Positions 49,631 to 60,144 of a stretch of 64,000 nt of DNA are shown here, one piece after another. This DNA comes from Alphaproteobacteria bacterium (lineage in GTDB: Bacteria; Planctomycetota; Phycisphaerae; UBA1845), in contig JANQQE010000013.1 of NCBI GenBank assembly GCA_028285105.1, forward strand, positions 84,563-148,562, read 5' to 3'. The first letter of the stretch is position 1, and each line of letters opens with the position of its first letter. The notes below the pieces were generated by a model. The model was not told where the DNA came from. It searched no databases and saw nothing but the letters and a program-made list of their open reading frames with translations. The position numbers were made by a program, and so were the translations under genes.

Positions 49631-50668
49631 CTAGTTGTTGACGACCAGGAACTGTCCTTCCGTGCCATCCAACTGCACGTGCCCGCTGATGTCTTGTGAA
49701 CGGGTCTTATTCGTTTCAAGTGGTTTGGATGGCATCGTATCAACCTGCCAGTCCAGACCACGCACGAGAATGCACTGATTCTGTGACTCAACAGTTCCGG
49801 GTCCGTAGTCGACGCGACCGTGTCCCTTGATCTTGATATACCGTGCCGAACCATCACAAAATGCGACGTTGAAGCGCCAATCCTGCTTATGAAATCCCTT
49901 AGCGGTAAAATCGCCATACTGATAAGGCCAGTGACATCCACCCGAGGAATCCTGATTCAACTCAGGGTTGTTCGCGTACTGGGCATAGCGTGCCGCATTT
50001 TCCATATAGAGAATCGTATTGCCTGAATTGGGCACCTGTGAAAGCGATCTGCGATAAGGTGAATTTGACGCAACAGTCACGCCAAGACCCGACTGCCCAA
50101 CCAAGTATACATTAGCGTTGTAGGCCGTCCCAAAATAGTCATAAGACGACTTGTTCTTATTGTCGCGCCAGCCCTGCATGTGCATTCCAGGAAAGCCCTT
50201 GTCGCCGGGGCATGTGTAAATCGGCAAGTCTTCCTTGGTATCTGGAACCCAGTTTCCAAACGGACCGGTTGCCTGATAGAAGGTGGCACGCGGATACATG
50301 ATTCGGTTGAGCGGACGATGGGTGGAACCCTGACCCTTCACACCCGAGAAAAAGCTTTGGGAAACATTACCTGTATGACCGGTGCCGCTCTTTCCGCCGA
50401 ACGAATACGACGAGCGATACGATTCGGGAAACTCGGCATCGGCTACGTTAATCGGAATTGCGAACTCCTGTCGATCGTCTGCCGCATATGTCAAGCCCGC
50501 TTGCGCGATTCCTCGGACATTTGCACCGCACTTGATTTTCTTGGCACTATCGCGGGCTTTTTGTAGAGACGGCAAGAGAATAGAAATCAACAGAGCGATG
50601 ATGGAAACGACGACGAGAAGTTCCACCAAAGTAAAACCACCACTACGTTGTGTTTTGATTCTGAACAT
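49631..50668 (-). CDS. Prepilin-like protein, copy B (paralog of copy A)
   Basis: GGFTLVELLVVVSIIALLISILLPSLQKARDSAK; colinear high similarity to copy A. Confidence 0.87.
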   Translation of the reverse strand: MFRIKTQRSGGFTLVELLVVVSIIALLISILLPSLQKARDSAKKIKCGANVRGIAQAGLTYAADDRQEFAIPINVADAEFPESYRSSYSFGGKSGTGHTGNVSQSFFSGVKGQGSTHRPLNRIMYPRATFYQATGPFGNWVPDTKEDLPIYTCPGDKGFPGMHMQGWRDNKNKSSYDYFGTAYNANVYLVGQSGLGVTVASNSPYRRSLSQVPNSGNTILYMENAARYAQYANNPELNQDSSGGCHWPYQYGDFTAKGFHKQDWRFNVAFCDGSARYIKIKGHGRVDYGPGTVESQNQCILVRGLDWQVDTMPSKPLETNKTRSQDISGHVQLDGTEGQFLVVNN

Positions 50669-51050
50669 AAAGATTGTCTCCAAGACGAATAGGCCACTAC
50701 TGGCCTGCGGCGAGATTCATTTCAATGATTGACGCTATGCGTGTTCCGTTTAAGTCAACGCCAATCAAGATCTGAGCATCGGGCATAAAGACCGATTACC
50801 TGCTGATCAGCGTAGCTCACCAGAATTATTCGCTAGTCAGTTTTGAATCCAATAACTGCACACACTATGGACCACACACCTACTATATTTGCAGAAAAAG
50901 GGGCTTCAAGTCAAGGCGAAAGGCCCGAAACAACCCGGACACACCATTTGGCTGGCCTGAGATTTTTCAAAAAATGCCAACCCCCTTGCAAACTTTGTCG
51001 ACGATTCCTCCCGACCATTTGATTCACTCTGCCGAATAAATTGCCCAGTG

Positions 51051-54000
51051 TCACGGCCCCAAAAGCAGGCCTTCAAAAATTGCAAAGTCTTCCAAATCGA
51101 TGATTCCCGACCCAGAAAGGTTGCCCTTTTCGCACAGCCCAGCCGCCATACTGCCAAAACACGTTTGGAACACAGCAAAATCCTTCAGGTCCACGTCGCC
51201 ATCAATATCAAAATCCCCGTCGCCGAACGGCACGCACTGATCGTTTGACTCACGACACCACTGCCCTACATCGCATGGCGCGATCGCATCCACACACGCC
51301 CCAAATTCATCGCATGTCTCAGAACCGTCGCAAAACAATCCGTCATCGCATGCATCATCCGATGTACACTCGCAGGGATCGCAAGGCCCCCCACAGTCGA
51401 TTCGAATCTCACCTTGATTCAGGAGGCCGTCCGCACACGATACCGAAATGCCGCATGAATAGGCCTCGGCGCGCACGTCGTCGATGGCGGCTTCGACGAT
51501 GGTTCCGATGGAAAGATCAGTGGCGCTGAATCGAATGCGTATCGTTGCGCTTGCCGGAACTTCGGTGCCGACCAGAATCGCATCATTTTTCCAAATCGGT
51601 TGCGCGATGGTATGGGCGCGAACCGGAAACCAGATCGAACCTGCCGGATCGATCGAGATGCTGGTGAGCAAATAGTCTTCGTCGAAACTGCCGGGACCGG
51701 CATCGATCCAATAGGCGTAACTGATGACCCCGCCGGTGTTCAGATCGAATGGCGGTGACGTGAGAATCGTTGTACCTCCGTCGACGTCAGAGTTGGGATC
51801 GGACGGATCGTTTTCCGTGAGGTAACACTGACCCGACCCATCGAAGTCGCTATCGGGATCGCCGCGGTTGTTGTTCACCGGAATACCGCGTTCCCAATCG
51901 CCTTCAAAAACGCTGCCCGAAACAGTCCAACCTTTGTCTGTTTCAAAATCGTCCTCAAAGATCGGTTTTGTTGCCCCGACAAACGTTGTGTACACGTCGG
52001 CTGGCGCGGTTGGCGGCGCTTTAACAAGCGTCCCTCCGTCGCCCTCTGCACTGAAGTAGTACTCCGGCGAGTCGGTACACATTGAAGGTGGAAGGACGGC
52101 TTCAAACAGGTCGCCCCCCAGCCAGGTCATCGGAATTGACTGATACGTGCCACCATCGTTGCGATGGTGCAGCATTGCCGTTGTTGTATTCACGTGCTCG
52201 GTTCCCGCCTTGACTTCCACCGGAATACTTCTTGGAACATTCGCCGCGACTTGGGCAGGCCGCCCCTCAGGAAATCGAAAACGCAGCGCTTCGGGCGATT
52301 CGGCCACGCACGGTGGGCCGAAGATTTGTAGCTCAAAGTCGCCAACCGAACCGAGAAAGCCCATGACGCGAATAAAGTACGTCTCCCCAGCCGCAGCGAT
52401 GAAAGAAACCTCGGAGGGACCGAATGTGGGTCCGCAACCGTCGTCGTCGCAGGCGATTTCGTCAAAAACCTGCCCCGGACATCCGGTGTGTACCGAAATC
52501 GCCGAATCATAATTGGTGCCTGCTCCGCACAGAGATACAGTCACAGATCCGGATTGCATCGGTGAATACCTGTACCAAACATCGGGTGACGGATTGCTTT
52601 GCGCACACGTTGACGAACCAGATGGTAGCGCGCCGAATGTCGTCCCGGGCATCACTCCGGGGCAGGCGGCGATCGCATCGATACACTGGTTATTGGATGG
52701 CGGTTCCAGGGGAGCCATGTTGTGCGCACCGAACCCGGAAAGAATCTCCGACGAGTGTGGCGTTCCGTTTCCGATATCTGCATCGTCATCGTCGAGCGTC
52801 AGGAAGTCGATGGTGATTGCCGGCGTGATTGACGAACCTGCATGAAGCAGCACGCTATTGACCAGCAAGTCACCGATGATCTGCAGTCCGTCCAACGGCT
52901 CGGTTATCGCCAATGCCTCGCGCGTGTCCCAAACGCAACCTGAAAGCACGTTTCCGCAGACATGCGGATCGACATCGGCGCAAGGGTACATAAAGGTGTT
53001 GTCTGCCGAGCGCGTCACCGTTTGGCAGTTGGTCATCAAACCGAGCCCAATTCGCGGGTCGTCGAGCAACAACACACTAAGCGCGTCGGCGACGCCTTCG
53101 CCGTATTGACCCTGACCGCTTCCGCTCGTTTCAACAACATGGTGGCCATATTCATGATAAATGATGCTTGACCATGACGTATTTGGAAGCCCCCCGCCCC
53201 CCGCACAAAACCGCATTCCGACTCCGGTGTATTGGGCATTGCCAGGGCAGAATCCGCCGCCGGTTTCATTGACGCTGATGGGAAAACCTTTGTCCGCCCC
53301 GATGACGGGGTAGGCAGGGTTGGCGTCGAGGACGTAATCGCGAATCTTGTTGGCGTAGAAATATGCGTTGACTTCCGCCCGATGGACCGGACTGGGAACC
53401 AGATTGTGAACAAAATCGACGACGGCTGGCGGGGACACGTTTTGACTCAACACCGTGGATCCGCCCAACTTGGTCACGTTGAAATACAATCCGCGAGTCG
53501 GCGATTCCACCTGTACCGTTGGCGCTCCGCCGGTGTCGAGTGAATAGTCCCCGAAAATATCGGTGTACGTGGTGGAACCCGGAATCGACACCTCAGCATA
53601 TGGCATTGGAAAGTCCAACTCCGGTTCGCAGAATTCTGAACCGACGCCAATCAGCGCCCATCCGCTGACGTTTCCGCTCACATCACCGCTATGGAGTTGG
53701 TTTTCTTCGTAGAGAACTTCCCCTGTCTCAAAATCGGTCAGGAATAACTTCTTCGTCGAAACGAGCTGGTTTTCGAACGAGTTGGCAGCTTCAAATGAAA
53801 TCGCCGTGCGAGGTGCTGCGGCGGTGAGTTTGTCAGTGCCAGCCCAAACGGTGACCGTTGCAGGTCCAAACTCGGTCAATTGCGCCGCGGTTTCTTGTAC
53901 AGACCGCCGTCCTTTATCGAATGCGTCCGCAAACGTAGCCGGATCGGCGATAGCTGCAAAGACATGCGGTTCGAGTTCGAAGTCGCCCAAGTCCTTCAGC

Positions 54001-54446
54001 GACGACGACGCCAGCACCAATGGAAACGAAGCCTCGTTCCTCACGACCAAACGCAACTCCGAACGAAACACCGGTATCCCGTCGCGATATTGCCCGTAGG
54101 TGATCAGCGTCATCCGATAGGCGCCGGTTTGGCGATCAAACATGAGCGGCTGTTGCGCGCTGCGCCCAGCCCCATCGATGAGTCGAAGTTCCGCTGACGA
54201 TACGTCAAAGACTGCCGCGTGTCGCATCCGAAAACGCTCGGCGCTTTCGAGTGCGGACAACCCGTTTGAAAACGGTCCTGAATACAATCGCTCAATGCCC
54301 GATAGCCGTCGACTCACCCGAACCGACGGAAACTCAGCCCGAAGCGATTTGATTGCGTCCATCTCTTGCGCGCTCGCCGGGCGAAGGCACAACAGGACGA
54401 GCAGCGCAGATATCGCGCGCGTCAGTTTTTTGGAATACGTCGAAGG
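51051..54446 (-). CDS. Secreted large metallopeptidase (FTP-like propeptide, HEYGH catalytic domain) with dockerin-like C-terminus
   Basis: FTP-like N-term; SSIIYHEYGHHVVE...YGEGVADALSVLL; Cys-rich region; GDGDFDIDGDVDLKDFAVFQTCFG...NLSGSGIIDLEDFAIFEGLL. Confidence 0.82.
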   Translation of the reverse strand, partial: PSTYSKKLTRAISALLVLLCLRPASAQEMDAIKSLRAEFPSVRVSRRLSGIERLYSGPFSNGLSALESAERFRMRHAAVFDVSSAELRLIDGAGRSAQQPLMFDRQTGAYRMTLITYGQYRDGIPVFRSELRLVVRNEASFPLVLASSSLKDLGDFELEPHVFAAIADPATFADAFDKGRRSVQETAAQLTEFGPATVTVWAGTDKLTAAAPRTAISFEAANSFENQLVSTKKLFLTDFETGEVLYEENQLHSGDVSGNVSGWALIGVGSEFCEPELDFPMPYAEVSIPGSTTYTDIFGDYSLDTGGAPTVQVESPTRGLYFNVTKLGGSTVLSQNVSPPAVVDFVHNLVPSPVHRAEVNAYFYANKIRDYVLDANPAYPVIGADKGFPISVNETGGGFCPGNAQYTGVGMRFCAGGGGLPNTSWSSIIYHEYGHHVVETSGSGQGQYGEGVADALSVLLLDDPRIGLGLMTNCQTVTRSADNTFMYPCADVDPHVCGNVLSGCVWDTREALAITEPLDGLQIIGDLLVNSVLLHAGSSITPAITIDFLTLDDDDADIGNGTPHSSEILSGFGAHNMAPLEPPSNNQCIDAIAACPGVMPGTTFGALPSGSSTCAQSNPSPDVWYRYSPMQSGSVTVSLCGAGTNYDSAISVHTGCPGQVFDEIACDDDGCGPTFGPSEVSFIAAAGETYFIRVMGFLGSVGDFELQIFGPPCVAESPEALRFRFPEGRPAQVAANVPRSIPVEVKAGTEHVNTTTAMLHHRNDGGTYQSIPMTWLGGDLFEAVLPPSMCTDSPEYYFSAEGDGGTLVKAPPTAPADVYTTFVGATKPIFEDDFETDKGWTVSGSVFEGDWERGIPVNNNRGDPDSDFDGSGQCYLTENDPSDPNSDVDGGTTILTSPPFDLNTGGVISYAYWIDAGPGSFDEDYLLTSISIDPAGSIWFPVRAHTIAQPIWKNDAILVGTEVPASATIRIRFSATDLSIGTIVEAAIDDVRAEAYSCGISVSCADGLLNQGEIRIDCGGPCDPCECTSDDACDDGLFCDGSETCDEFGACVDAIAPCDVGQWCRESNDQCVPFGDGDFDIDGDVDLKDFAVFQTCFGSMAAGLCEKGNLSGSGIIDLEDFAIFEGLLLGP

Positions 54447-54737
54447 CATGCAACTCTGTTCCACTACCCCGAGCGCCTGATAAACCGCTTAGCACGGAGG
54501 GTTAGACACGGGGGATGAACCGGCCACCCTTGCAAACCTCTATGATAACGAATTCGCAGTCGAATCCCCAGTTCAGACACGGTCCGTTTGAATGAATTTA
54601 TATCGTTGCTTGTTAGGAAGAAATGATCGTATCTGAATATTTGTTTCCGAATCGCATCGCCCGAAAAATTGTGGATGCACAATGTCACATGCCATTCTAA
54701 GACTAAAGATGCAATTTCTGAAGGGCGAGATGAGTTG

Positions 54738-55535
54738 TCAATGCACGCCGTCGACATGTTTGAACAAGTCCGGCCGCTCATCGCGCAGCCAGCGAAAATA
54801 CTTCGCAATCGCCGCATGCCGGGATGAACGAATCTCGTTGTCGGCGATCGGGCGGCGCGGGCCTTTGAGTTCAACGCCACCAGAGACGAATGCCCCTTCG
54901 CTGTAATCGTAATCGAAGTCGTTCAGGTTTTTACCCGAGAGGGCCTTGATACCCAGGTTGGACATGTATCGCTCCATGTAATGGTTGCTGCCCAACCCGT
55001 CGTAAAGAAACAACATGACATCCGGCTCACCAAGTTGGGCCAGCGATTTTGCCGCGGCGTATCGATTGAGTTCTTCTTCATTTTCGTCATCCAGCACGAA
55101 GCGTAGTCGACGATGCGACTCGAACACTTCGAGTTCGCCAAGATTAAATGCACAAAGGTAGCGAATGCGCGAGGAATCGTCGGACAAACCGTGCTGAGAA
55201 ATTGTTTCTCGGGCACGCTCGTCGTTGGGAAACTGTTGGATCAGCAGCACAAAACAATGCTCGCGAACCTTGGCATCGGAATGACGTTTGGCACCGCGCC
55301 GAATAGTGGAGAGTGCCTCGTGGCCTAAGTTACCCAGCCGATCCGCCGCCTCCTGCTGCTGCCGCCAGTCGGTTGCGCTTTCGAGATCGGCAAAAGCATC
55401 TTCAACGCTGATCGATTCCGCTACTATCGTTGGCTGATCCGAGTCTGAATCGCCGTCAGCTCGCACCTGATTACCCGTTGCACTTGCAAGACCGCAAACA
55501 ACCAAGACGACCTTCAAATAGCAGTTTTCAGTCAT
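54738..55535 (-). CDS. Secreted HEAT-repeat protein
   Basis: Signal peptide; AADRLGNLGHEALSTIRRGAK, AAKSLAQLGEPDVMLFLYDGL. Confidence 0.65.
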   Translation of the reverse strand: MTENCYLKVVLVVCGLASATGNQVRADGDSDSDQPTIVAESISVEDAFADLESATDWRQQQEAADRLGNLGHEALSTIRRGAKRHSDAKVREHCFVLLIQQFPNDERARETISQHGLSDDSSRIRYLCAFNLGELEVFESHRRLRFVLDDENEEELNRYAAAKSLAQLGEPDVMLFLYDGLGSNHYMERYMSNLGIKALSGKNLNDFDYDYSEGAFVSGGVELKGPRRPIADNEIRSSRHAAIAKYFRWLRDERPDLFKHVDGVH

Positions 55536-55709
55536 GATCGCTGACTCCATGATTCAAGGGTCGAGGAATACGAACGGATGGGCTGAACGGCTTAGACGTA
55601 GCCCTTACGAACACTCTGACGCATCAATTCACGAAAAGTTCCAAACCCGGGTTTTCTCGATTCGAAGCCCAGATTCGGATGCGACGGGATAAGCCGCCAG
55701 AAAGGTCCG

Positions 55710-56891
55710 TCAACCGGCAATGCGTCGGACCGTCGCCGGCGCTTCAGGAATCTCCGTGAATCCGTTGCCGTCGGATTCCATCTGTTCCCAATTGGCGAAT
55801 AGCCGGCCCCACTCGCTGACGAGCGCTTCGTCAACGCGTTGGCGTCCTACGAATGGCAGCCAATAGTAGTCGTGATAGGCGATGCTCGCCCCGTACGCCC
55901 AAGGGGCCATCCACGTTTTTAGGGACCACTCGATCCACTTTTTCATGCTGCCCCAGTAGATCTTATGCTGCATACGCGAGGCGAAAGTCATTTTCTTGTA
56001 CGGTCCGTCGAAGTTCCAATTTTCCGCCGCCGTGTCGAGGTCGCCGACGATTTCGATGTCGTCAGGATTGCCGCATCCGAGGCCCATCTCGTGGGCGATA
56101 CGGATGAACTTGATGTCCATCGGATCGAAGCCCATCAGCTTCGCGCTGATCGCATCGATCGCCACTTGGTCACTCGACGCGAGCATGACATTCTTGACGT
56201 ACGGAACCATGCAGCGTGGACCGGGACCGTCACCGGCAAACGTTCCATCCATCACCGCGAAGACGCCCTTGTGAATGCGTTTCTGGATCATCAGCAAATC
56301 GACGAGCGTTTCATGAATGACTTCGTGCGTCCAGTGACGTTTCTCATTGAGCAAACCACCAAATGCATTCTTCATCGCCCCGGTCATCGTCGTGAACACG
56401 TGTGTCTTGACCGTCGGAAGGTGAATGATGTTTTCGCCGGGAAAGCGCTCGGGGATTTGAAAGCCCTTCGGATACACCTTGTTGAGAACAAGCAGGTCTT
56501 TGGCCAGATCGCCGATGGCGTCGCGCACGTTGATCCACGGCTGATTTTCGTACAGGTGAATGTTGCGCAAACCGTGCTTGTCGATGACGTGCTTGTGCTT
56601 GTTGTTTTTTTCGCCGGTTTTGGCACTGACGACGACGGTGCGATTGTGACAACCGTGCATTAACTCAGGCTTGTATCCGTCTGCAAGCATCGCCCGAATG
56701 ACGCCCTCCAACTGCCAGGGTGTGGTCGAACATGCAGGGTAAAAATGTTGCCAAGATATGTTGATCTTCAGGGCTGTATCGACGGTCTTGTCGATCACGT
56801 CCTGATAACCCGCAAGGTTCATCAGGCGGTGGTAATCGGTAAATACCGTACCCGGTTTGGTTTTTAAGACGGCGACTTTGCTCTTGCTCAT
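55710..56891 (-). CDS. DUF362-family protein
   Basis: VAVLKTKPGT...NIIHLPTVKTHVFTTMTGAMKNAFGGLLNEKRHWTHE; PDQVAIDAISAKLMG-type motif. Confidence 0.8.
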   Translation of the reverse strand: MSKSKVAVLKTKPGTVFTDYHRLMNLAGYQDVIDKTVDTALKINISWQHFYPACSTTPWQLEGVIRAMLADGYKPELMHGCHNRTVVVSAKTGEKNNKHKHVIDKHGLRNIHLYENQPWINVRDAIGDLAKDLLVLNKVYPKGFQIPERFPGENIIHLPTVKTHVFTTMTGAMKNAFGGLLNEKRHWTHEVIHETLVDLLMIQKRIHKGVFAVMDGTFAGDGPGPRCMVPYVKNVMLASSDQVAIDAISAKLMGFDPMDIKFIRIAHEMGLGCGNPDDIEIVGDLDTAAENWNFDGPYKKMTFASRMQHKIYWGSMKKWIEWSLKTWMAPWAYGASIAYHDYYWLPFVGRQRVDEALVSEWGRLFANWEQMESDGNGFTEIPEAPATVRRIAG

Positions 56892-57118
56892 GGTTTCTGC
56901 CTGCTTGGATCAGCGTCCCAGATGGTTCCTTAGCACGACGCGATTGCTCTTTCCCCACGACACTTACATCATCGGCCTGCGGCTGCGAAATCCGAAGTTC
57001 CGCCACGATGCAGTGTCATTTCATTGAACCAGCAGTATAGCGAAGGACCTTGGATTTTTCCCGTCACCGGGCCGGGAGATTGGTACGAATGCCAGAGGAA
57101 TGCGGTTCAGCCCCGCTG

Positions 57119-58075
57119 TCAGCCACCTGCACCCGCGACAACGCTGGCAACCTTGTCGGGCCGGGTCTTTGCAACGATGACCGCGACCACCAGAATCCAG
57201 ATCAGACCAGTCACCAGCAGCGGCAAGTCCTTTTGCACAATCTGCATCGGACCGGAATACCGCCCGGTTTCGGTGAGCATGGCGTAGCGGAACAATGCGT
57301 AAGCCACCAACGGCAAGGTATAGAGCAAAAGTTCCTTTGCAAATGGCGGATGAGGGATGCGCGGGTTGAAGTCCATCACATACAAAAGAAACGTCATGAT
57401 CGCGATGCCAGCCGACACGCTGATTAGGTGGCTTAACAATTCCGGCGTGTATCGAAGTAACGTTGCGCGATGGGCTTTGGCGTCTTCCCTGTTTGCCAGC
57501 GTTACCAGTTCGCAACGTCGCTTGCCAAACCCGAGAAACATACAAAGCGTAAATGTGCAGGCGATCAGCCAGGGCGACACGAGGACAGCCACTGCCTGCG
57601 CCCCTGCCACCGCTCGAAGAACGAACCCGGTCGCAATGATGATCACGTCGAGGATCGGCTGCTTCTTCAGAAGAAACGAATACCCCTGAATCAATACGAA
57701 GTAGGAAAGGAGAATGTACGTCACCAACTGCGGCAACCATAAATGACTGATGGTGATCCCAGCCACCAACAGCACCAGACTCAGAACAGCCGCACCACCC
57801 GGCGATACCGCACCGCTCGCAATCGGACGGTTCTTTTTGACGGGATGAACCTTGTCGGCTTCTCGATCCGCGAGGTCATTAAGAACATACGAGGCGCTGG
57901 CGATCAAGCAAAAAGCCGCGAACACGATCGGCACGCGAACGTCGAGAAGGTGCAGACTGAATGCCGGACCAAACAGAACCACAACGTTCTTGATCCATTG
58001 CGTTGGACGCATCAACCGGATGTAGTCAAGCATCTGTTGCGCTTCTCCGTCGCGATTCCGGGTTTCGCCACTCAA
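57119..58075 (-). CDS. UbiA-family prenyltransferase (decaprenyl-phosphate phosphoribosyltransferase-like)
   Basis: MRPTQWIKNVVVLFGPAFS; SYVLNDLADREADKVHPVKKNRPIASGAVS; multi-TM. Confidence 0.87.
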   Translation of the reverse strand: MSGETRNRDGEAQQMLDYIRLMRPTQWIKNVVVLFGPAFSLHLLDVRVPIVFAAFCLIASASYVLNDLADREADKVHPVKKNRPIASGAVSPGGAAVLSLVLLVAGITISHLWLPQLVTYILLSYFVLIQGYSFLLKKQPILDVIIIATGFVLRAVAGAQAVAVLVSPWLIACTFTLCMFLGFGKRRCELVTLANREDAKAHRATLLRYTPELLSHLISVSAGIAIMTFLLYVMDFNPRIPHPPFAKELLLYTLPLVAYALFRYAMLTETGRYSGPMQIVQKDLPLLVTGLIWILVVAVIVAKTRPDKVASVVAGAGG

Positions 58076-58440
58076 TCTGCCGAATTTTGTCCGTTGGTAT
58101 CCACATCCGATGCGGTTCCCGCTTCCACCTCAGCTGGCTCATCGCTGACGGCGTCACGAATCTTCTCTTTGGCCTGATCGACAACTTCGCCGGCTTTCTC
58201 CTTCACCTGCTTGGCCGTCTCTTTGGCCTTTTTCTTCGCAGCATCGATGTGGGGCTTAGCATCTTCTTTGAGCTGGACGGCTTTGTCTTTGACCTTGCCG
58301 GCGACTTCCTTCAAGTCTTCCTTTACATCATCGGCAGTTTCACGGACAGCCTCCTTGGCCTCTTCAACGTCCTCTTTTTTGCATCCGCCCGCAAGGCAAA
58401 CGGTGAGCCCGATGTAGATGGCAATCAAACGTTTCATCAT
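58072..58440 (-). CDS. Small lipoprotein with Lys/Glu/Ala-rich amphipathic helix repeats
   Basis: MMKRLIAIYIGLTVCLAGGCKK lipobox; KEDVEEAKEAVRETADDVKEDLKEVAGKVKDKAVQ. Confidence 0.75.
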   Translation of the reverse strand: MMKRLIAIYIGLTVCLAGGCKKEDVEEAKEAVRETADDVKEDLKEVAGKVKDKAVQLKEDAKPHIDAAKKKAKETAKQVKEKAGEVVDQAKEKIRDAVSDEPAEVEAGTASDVDTNGQNSAD

Positions 58441-58614
58441 TGCTGACCTCCAATTTCACTGAACGGATGATTGAGACGCTACCGCGCCCTTAAACCCGCG
58501 ACAAGTCGGAACTATTGACGTGTCGTACTTCGACGATGAGGGTATGTGCATCCCTGGAAACTCCTACGACAACGATGTCGAGGCAGTTCCCGGTTCTCAT
58601 TCGGCGGTGATGTC

Positions 58615-59139
58615 ATGAATCGAATCTTTGCGGCGCTCAGAATGCTGTGGGAGGCTGTCAAGCGATTGCGCAGGGGCAAGGCTCCGTTCACCAATCGCGA
58701 GATGGTCGCGGGATTCTCGCAGATGGAACGTGACCGCTTCCCGGAGCTTGATCGTTTCCCTGACGCAATAGCGGCTGACAAAGCGTGGCAGCAAGCCGCC
58801 GACGACACGAAGGGTCTGTTTTGGACGTTTGGACTGGTCGTCATCGCGTTGATCGTCGTCTGGCGGTTCTTGCGCGTTCCCCTGCTTGCCTGGATCAGTC
58901 ATCAGATCGTCCTGGGTTGGTTCGCGCAATTGTGCCTCGATGTTTTGATGGGTGCTGTCGTTGGCATTCTTGCCATTCTGATCGCAATGCGGCTGCATCA
59001 TCGAAGCGTGCGCCGGTCGCTTCGTCGCCAACTCAACAACGACGTGTCCGAACCGACCTGCATGGCCTGCGGCTATAACCTCACCGGGAATCGGTCGGGA
59101 ACGTGTCCGGAATGCGGGTATTCGACCTCTCGCGGCTGA
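58615..59139 (+). CDS. Two-TM protein with C-terminal zinc ribbon
   Basis: Two hydrophobic segments; CMACGYNLTGNRSGTCPECGYSTS. Confidence 0.7.
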   Translation: MNRIFAALRMLWEAVKRLRRGKAPFTNREMVAGFSQMERDRFPELDRFPDAIAADKAWQQAADDTKGLFWTFGLVVIALIVVWRFLRVPLLAWISHQIVLGWFAQLCLDVLMGAVVGILAILIAMRLHHRSVRRSLRRQLNNDVSEPTCMACGYNLTGNRSGTCPECGYSTSRG

Positions 59140-59327
59140 GGACCAAGCTGCGGAGAAACCCCGTCTTGGCAAAAGAATGCCGAAAAAGTGGGTTTCGGAG
59201 AGGTGGAGGCTCGTTGTGAATCTGCTATGATACGCGGCTCGGGATAGTGGCTCAAACCGGCTCGCAAGGTGAAATGACTGCGAGGCGTGCCACAGCAGGA
59301 AGATGAACGTTTCAGGAGAATGCAGTT

Positions 59328-59600
59328 ATGCCCCGTGGCGCCAAAACCATCAAACGGCAACTCGTAAATGCCGGCATCGAGTACAAGAAAGGCAACCGAG
59401 AGGAAGCCTACAAGTTGTGGAGCGAAGCGGCTAAGAATCGTAAAGAAAAATACGAAGCCAAGCACTTCAAGAAGCAACGCGCCGAAGAAGCTGCTGCGGC
59501 TGAAAAAGCAGAAGCCGAACGGGCAGCCGCCGAGAAGGCCGCAGCCGAAAAAGCAGCCGCTGAAGAGAAAGCTGCTGCCGAAGCCGAAGCTTCCGAATAA
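59328..59600 (+). CDS. Small protein with Ala/Glu/Lys heptad-like tail
   Basis: MPRGAKTIKRQLVNAGIEYKKGNREEAYKLWSEAAKNRKEKYEAKHFKKQRAEEAAAAEKAEAERAAAEKAAAEKAAAEEK. Confidence 0.7.
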   Translation: MPRGAKTIKRQLVNAGIEYKKGNREEAYKLWSEAAKNRKEKYEAKHFKKQRAEEAAAAEKAEAERAAAEKAAAEKAAAEEKAAAEAEASE

Positions 59601-59694
59601 GTCAGCCGGCCGTCTTGCGACAGGTGCAAGATGCTGCATTCGCGTTGCCGCATAGCCCTGACCGATTCTGCTTTGCAGTCTTGGATTTGGGATC

Positions 59695-60144
59695 ATGGGC
59701 ATTATTTCCATCACCATAATTTCACCCGAGGACGCCTGGCCGCTAAGGCATCTGGTTCTTCGGCCCGATCAAGACGTTTCTGCCTGCCGTTGGCCGGGCG
59801 ACACGGACGAATCCACTCAACACTACGGCGCACGCAGCAATGACGATATCGTCGCCATCGGCTCGCTGTATCTGGCGTCGCACGATTGTGCTCCGGGACC
59901 GAATGTCTGGCAGCTACGCGGGATGGCCGTCCACCCCGAGCATCGTGGTGCCCAACTTGGTCGCAAGCTTCTGGACCACATGCTCGCCGATGCCCGCGAT
60001 CGCCTGAAGGCAAAAACCATCTGGTGCAATGCCCGAATTCGGGCTACCTCCCTTTATGTGCGGGCTGGTTTTGAATTCGTCAGCGACGAATTTGAAATCG
60101 AAGGCATCGGGCCTCACCGCGTCATGCGATTAAACCTCGTATAA
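59695..60144 (+). CDS. GNAT-family N-acetyltransferase
   Basis: WQLRGMAVHPEHRGAQLGRKLLDHMLADAR; NARIRATSLYVRAGFEFVSDEFEIEGIGPHRVM. Confidence 0.87.
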   Translation: MGIISITIISPEDAWPLRHLVLRPDQDVSACRWPGDTDESTQHYGARSNDDIVAIGSLYLASHDCAPGPNVWQLRGMAVHPEHRGAQLGRKLLDHMLADARDRLKAKTIWCNARIRATSLYVRAGFEFVSDEFEIEGIGPHRVMRLNLV

